From contig DKBI01000314.1 in assembly GCA_002451175.1 (NCBI GenBank), positions 1,976-11,794 on the forward strand: DNA of 9,819 nucleotides, read 5' to 3'. Positions 6,970 through 9,819 of this stretch are shown piece by piece. The notes under the pieces were generated by a model. It ran no database searches. It was given only the letters and a program-made list of their open reading frames with translations, and was not told where the DNA came from. Source of the DNA: Betaproteobacteria bacterium UBA6904. GTDB taxonomy: Bacteria > Pseudomonadota > Gammaproteobacteria > Burkholderiales > SG8-39. Numbering within the stretch: the stretch's first letter is position 1; every line of letters begins with the position of its first letter. Both the position numbers and the translations under genes were made by a program.

Positions 6970-7002
6970 CGCACAATTCAGTCTAACGCGCAATCGAGCA
7001 AC

Positions 7003-7995
7003 GTGGATTCCCGGCTCACCGCGCTCGAGCGCTGGCTCGCCTCCCGCTTCGCGCAATTCACCCTCGCCCCCGCCTCGGAGGACGCCAGCTTCCGTCGTTA
7101 CTTCCGCGTGCGGCTCGCCGACGGCCGCAGCTTCATCGCCATGGACGCGCCGCCGGAGCGCGAGGATTGCCGCCCGTTCGTGCGCGTGGCGCGCCTCATG
7201 GACGCCGCCGGGGTGCACGTGCCGGCGATTCTCGCCGAGGATCTGGCGCAGGGCTTCCTGCTGCTCGGGGATCTCGGCGACACGACCTACCTCGGCGCCT
7301 TGAACGACGGCAACGCCGCGGACCTCATGCGCGATGCGACGGACGCCCTGCTGCGCTGGCAGCTCGCCACGCGTCCGGACGCGCTGCCGCCCTACGACGA
7401 GGCGCTCCTGCGTCGCGAACTCGCCCTGTTCCCGGAGTGGTACGTGGGCCGGCATCTTGGCCGCACGCTGCAGCCCGCGCAGCAGCAGGCGCTCGCGGAG
7501 GTCGGCGCGCTGCTGGTGCGCTCGGCGCTCGCGCAGCCGCAGGTCTACGTGCATCGCGACTTCATGCCGCGCAATCTCATGTGCTGCGATCCCAATCCCG
7601 GCGTGCTCGACTTCCAGGATGCGGTGCTGGGCCCAATCACCTACGACATCGCTTCGCTCGTGCGCGACGCGTTCCTCAGCTGGAGCGAGGAGCGCGTGCT
7701 CGACTGGACCGTGCGCTACTGGGAGAAGGCGAAGCGGGCGGGACTCCCGGTCGACCCCGATTTCGCCGAGTTCTGGCGCGCCTTCGAGTGGATGGGGCTG
7801 CAGCGCCATCTCAAGGTACTCGGCATCTTCGCCCGCATCACGCATCGCGACGGCAAGCCGAAGTACGTCGCGGACACGCCGCGGTTCATCGCCTATGCGC
7901 GGCCGGTCGCGCGGCGCTACACGGCGCTCGCGCCGCTCGCGAAGCTGCTGGACGAACTCGATGGCGTGACGCCGAAGGCCGGGTACACGTTTTGA
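7003..7995 (+). CDS. amgK: Anomeric N-acetylmuramate/N-acetylglucosamine kinase AmgK
   Basis: A 330-residue cytoplasmic kinase of the aminoglycoside-phosphotransferase fold. Paired with MurU, it phosphorylates recycled MurNAc (and GlcNAc) at C1, the first step of the cell-wall salvage route that bypasses the fosfomycin-sensitive MurA step. Visible motifs are SFRRYFRV (29-36), the Brenner motif VHRDFMPRNLM (183-193; catalytic D186, N191) and the metal-binding DFQDAVLGPITYD (203-215; D203). The AmgK-like C-terminal helical region QRHLKVLGIFAR (267-278) follows. Start GTG 7003 lacks a strong ribosome site, but the opening MDSRLTALERWL fits the family. A generic phosphotransferase would be the fallback call, but the following murU makes AmgK nearly certain. 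It is divergent from lptD. Confidence 0.93.
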   Translation: MDSRLTALERWLASRFAQFTLAPASEDASFRRYFRVRLADGRSFIAMDAPPEREDCRPFVRVARLMDAAGVHVPAILAEDLAQGFLLLGDLGDTTYLGALNDGNAADLMRDATDALLRWQLATRPDALPPYDEALLRRELALFPEWYVGRHLGRTLQPAQQQALAEVGALLVRSALAQPQVYVHRDFMPRNLMCCDPNPGVLDFQDAVLGPITYDIASLVRDAFLSWSEERVLDWTVRYWEKAKRAGLPVDPDFAEFWRAFEWMGLQRHLKVLGIFARITHRDGKPKYVADTPRFIAYARPVARRYTALAPLAKLLDELDGVTPKAGYTF

Positions 7996-8034
7996 GCACT
8001 CCGTGCGCCAGGGCCACGCCAGAGCCATTTGGAT

Positions 8035-8095
8035 GTTTTCCGATCTGCCGACTTGGCGCATGCTGCTCGCGCCAAGTCGGCAGAGTTGAGAAAAC
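8035..8095. repeat. Two-block palindromic element between amgK and murU
   Basis: The inner block is a perfect 15 bp inverted repeat: CTGCCGACTTGGCGC (8045-8059) and its complement GCGCCAAGTCGGCAG (8069-8083), with the 9-base loop ATGCTGCTC. An outer block, GTTTTC (8035-8040) with GAAAAC (8090-8095), pairs across an asymmetric internal loop (4 and 6 bases). No T-run follows on either strand. It lies in a 148 bp spacer between two genes that normally sit close together. The spacer holds no convincing ORF and no clear promoter. It looks like a REP-type intergenic palindrome or a transcript-processing/attenuation hairpin; which one cannot be settled from one copy. Confidence 0.8.
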
Positions 8096-8131
8096 CATGA
8101 CCCGCACCGTGCTGCGAGGAAACAGCCCGAC

Positions 8132-8135
8132 GGAG
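8132..8135 (+). promoter_or_regulatory. Ribosome binding site for murU
   Basis: GGAG stands eight bases before GTG 8144. This supports the GTG over the internal ATG at 8153, which would remove the first three residues of the nucleotide-binding strand. Confidence 0.6.
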
Positions 8136-8143
8136 CCTGGGCC

Positions 8144-8830
8144 GTGAAAGCCATGATCCTCGCCGCGGGCCGCGGAGAGCGCCTGCGGCCGCTCACGGAC
8201 CGCGTGCCCAAGCCACTCGTTTCGGCCGGCGGCAAGCCGCTGCTCGAGTGGCACCTCGAGCGTCTCGCGCGCGCCGGATTTCACGACGTCGTCATCAACA
8301 TTTCGCACCTCGGCGAGCAGCTCGAAGGGCGCTTCGGCACGGGCGCCGCGTTCGGGCTCGCCATCGCCTGGTCGAGGGAGCCGCAGCCGCTCGAGACGGC
8401 AGGCGGCATCGCGCAAGCCCGCGCGCTGCTCGGCGCCGAGCCCTTCCTGCTGGTGAACGGCGACATCTGGTGCGACTACGATTTCGCCCGCCTGCGCGCC
8501 CGGGCGCTCGACGGGCGCCTGGCGCATCTCGTCCTCGTGCCGAACCCCGCCCATGTCGGCGCGGGGGACTTCTCGCTGCACGGCGAGCGGGTCGGCAACG
8601 ACGCCGCGCCGCGCTACACTTACTCCGGCATCGCGCTGCTGTCCCCTCGCATCGTTGCCGGCGTGGCCGCCGGCGAAAAAGCGCCGCTCGCGCCACGGCT
8701 TCGCGAGGCGGCGGCGCAGGGCGCCGCGACCGGGGAACTGTTCGCCGGGACCTGGCGCGATGTGGGGACCGCCGAGCGCCTCGCAGAGCTCGACGCACTG
8801 CTCCAAGGAAAGGCAAACATCGGACGATGA
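8144..8830 (+). CDS. murU: N-acetylmuramate alpha-1-phosphate uridylyltransferase MurU
   Basis: A 228-residue nucleotidyltransferase that joins UTP and MurNAc-1-phosphate to give UDP-MurNAc, completing the AmgK/MurU recycling branch in the cytoplasm. The signature MILAAGRGERLRPLT with PKPL (residues 4-25) is the nucleotide-binding loop of sugar-phosphate nucleotidyltransferases. LETAGGI (83-89) and LVNGDIWCD (103-111, metal-binding D107) form the active site. YTYSGIALLSP (158-168) and TWRDVGTAERL (203-213) are typical of MurU and its relatives. The protein lacks the C-terminal hexapeptide-repeat domain of GlmU-like enzymes, consistent with MurU (about 225 residues). The 148 bp gap from amgK is wider than usual and holds a palindrome. 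Its TGA overlaps the pepP start (ATGA). Glucose- or mannose-1-phosphate transferases share the fold, but the amgK neighbour decides the call. Confidence 0.93.
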   Translation: MKAMILAAGRGERLRPLTDRVPKPLVSAGGKPLLEWHLERLARAGFHDVVINISHLGEQLEGRFGTGAAFGLAIAWSREPQPLETAGGIAQARALLGAEPFLLVNGDIWCDYDFARLRARALDGRLAHLVLVPNPAHVGAGDFSLHGERVGNDAAPRYTYSGIALLSPRIVAGVAAGEKAPLAPRLREAAAQGAATGELFAGTWRDVGTAERLAELDALLQGKANIGR

Positions 8831-9819
8831 ACCGCAGCGAGATTGAACCGACGCAGTACGCCGCACGCCGCCGCAGGCTGGCCGAGGCGATGGGCGAAGG
8901 CATCGCCGTCATGCCGACGGCGCCGGAGCGCATCCGCAACCGTGATTCCCACTATCCGTACCGCTTCGACAGCTACTTCTGGTACCTGACCGGATTTTCC
9001 GAGCCGGACGCGGTGCTCGTGATCGTCGCCGGCCGCGAGCCACGCAGCCTGCTGTTCTGCCGCGAGCGCAATGCGGAGCGCGAAATCTGGGACGGCTTCC
9101 GGCACGGCCCGGACGGGGCGCGCGAGCGCTTCGGGTTCGATGCCACGTTTCCGATCGCCGCGCTCGACGCGGAGATGGCCAAGCTGCTGGAGGGCCAGTC
9201 CGTCCTGCACTATCCGGTCGGCAGCGACCCTTCGGTCGACGCGCGCGCGATGCAATGGGTCAACGCGGTGCGCGAAAAAGTGCGTCTGGGGATCGCCGCC
9301 CCGCACCGCTTTCACGACGTGCGCGCGCTGATCGACGAGATGCGCCTGCTGAAGGACGAGGCCGAGGTCGCCACCATGCGGCACGCGGCGGCGATCTCCG
9401 CGGCGGCGCATCGCGCCGCCATGCGGGCCACGCGACCCGGCCGCTTCGAGTACGAGATCGAGGCCGAACTGCTGTACGAATTCCGTCGCCGCGGCGCCCA
9501 GTACCCCGCCTACGGGCCGATCGTGGCGAGCGGCCCGAACGCCTGCGTACTGCACTACGTCTTCAACAACGCCGTGCTGCGCGACGGCGACGTGCTGCTG
9601 ATCGACGCGGCGTGCGAGCTCAACGGCTATGCGGCCGACATCACGCGCACCTTTCCCGTGAACGGCCGCTTTTCGGCGGCGCAGCGCGACGTCTACGAGC
9701 TGGTGCTCGCCGCGCAGCGCGCGGCGATGGCCCAGGCACGCCCCGGGCGGCGCTGGAACGAGCCGCACGATGCGGCGGTGCGCGTCCTCGCGCAGGGCAT
9801 GCTCGATTTGCGGCTGCTC
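8827..9819 (+). CDS. pepP: Xaa-Pro aminopeptidase (aminopeptidase P), N-terminal 331 residues
   Basis: The frame opens at ATG 8827, overlapping the murU stop, and runs off the right edge without a stop after 331 codons; E. coli PepP has about 440 residues. It removes N-terminal residues that precede proline in the cytoplasm. The N-terminal domain carries RNRDSHYPYRFDSYFWYLTGF (from residue 37), the usual aminopeptidase P opening. The pita-bread domain shows YPAYGPIVASGPNACVLHY (226-244, H243) and the first two metal ligands D260 and D271 in IDAACELNGYAADITRTFPV, at the same numbers as in E. coli PepP. The remaining ligands (a histidine and two glutamates) lie beyond the window. It probably shares a transcript with murU; a functional link to wall recycling is not evident. 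Confidence 0.93.
   Translation, partial: MNRSEIEPTQYAARRRRLAEAMGEGIAVMPTAPERIRNRDSHYPYRFDSYFWYLTGFSEPDAVLVIVAGREPRSLLFCRERNAEREIWDGFRHGPDGARERFGFDATFPIAALDAEMAKLLEGQSVLHYPVGSDPSVDARAMQWVNAVREKVRLGIAAPHRFHDVRALIDEMRLLKDEAEVATMRHAAAISAAAHRAAMRATRPGRFEYEIEAELLYEFRRRGAQYPAYGPIVASGPNACVLHYVFNNAVLRDGDVLLIDAACELNGYAADITRTFPVNGRFSAAQRDVYELVLAAQRAAMAQARPGRRWNEPHDAAVRVLAQGMLDLRLL

Noticed and set aside
8035..8095. The amgK-murU palindrome as a standard rho-independent terminator.
   Set aside because: Neither arm is followed by a T-run on either strand, and murU just downstream has no convincing promoter of its own.
7996..8112. Small GCAC/GTGC hairpins at 7996-8006 and 8104-8112 as ends of a larger inserted element around the palindrome.
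   Set aside because: Four-base stems at unequal distances from the palindrome are expected by chance in GC-rich DNA, and no target-site duplication is visible.
8086..8114. TTGAGA (8086-8091) as the -35 box of a murU promoter.
   Set aside because: No -10-like hexamer lies 16-18 bases downstream; the sequence there is GC-rich.
6787..8235. A 482-codon minus-strand frame opposite amgK that crosses the palindrome.
   Set aside because: There is no family resemblance, and it overlaps amgK and the lptD signal peptide. The palindrome itself reads as RNA or DNA structure, not protein.
8620..9768. A 382-codon minus-strand frame opposite murU and pepP.
   Set aside because: Its composition is typical of antisense shadows. 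The plus-strand murU and pepP have catalytic motifs in order throughout.
1..9819. A hidden defence system, prophage, integrative element, CRISPR array or biosynthetic cluster.
   Set aside because: Every long real frame matches a known core gene, spacers are short, and there are no integrase, transposase, att-like or direct-repeat arrays.

Overview
The window is GC-rich chromosomal DNA (roughly 70% GC by eye) from a Gram-negative proteobacterium. The gene content and order (glyS-gmhB-plsC-ygjP-type peptidase-gloA, facing rsmA-surA-lptD, which is divergent from amgK-murU-pepP) suggest Betaproteobacteria. That is a judgement from family knowledge, not a database result. Nearly all of the sequence is coding. 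I see no tRNA, rRNA, CRISPR array, transposase, phage gene or defence system.

Layout. (1) Bases 2-2571, plus strand, one tight run: the C-terminal end of glyS, then gmhB (heptose bisphosphate phosphatase), a plsC-family acyltransferase, a YgjP/SprT-like zinc peptidase and gloA (glyoxalase I). Junctions are 22 bp apart, an ATGA overlap, a 37 bp overlap and 9 bp apart. (2) Bases 2605-6931, minus strand: lptD-surA-rsmA, with 5 bp between lptD and surA and a start/stop overlap between surA and rsmA. The run converges on gloA across a short GC-only hairpin. (3) Bases 7003-9819, plus strand: amgK, a 148 bp spacer holding a conspicuous palindrome, murU, and pepP (cut by the window end). MurU and pepP share an ATGA overlap.

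Theme. Most genes serve the envelope: GmhB makes the ADP-heptose precursor of LPS core, PlsC makes phosphatidic acid, SurA escorts outer-membrane proteins such as LptD, LptD inserts LPS in the outer leaflet, and AmgK/MurU return recycled MurNAc to UDP-MurNAc. GlyS, RsmA, GloA and PepP are housekeeping.

I do not find a new multi-gene system here. The best leads are: an apparent AUA start codon for rsmA, where the usual ATGA overlap with surA reads ATAA; a two-block palindromic element between amgK and murU; the absence of pdxA between surA and rsmA; and an LptD with a single possible interdomain disulfide.
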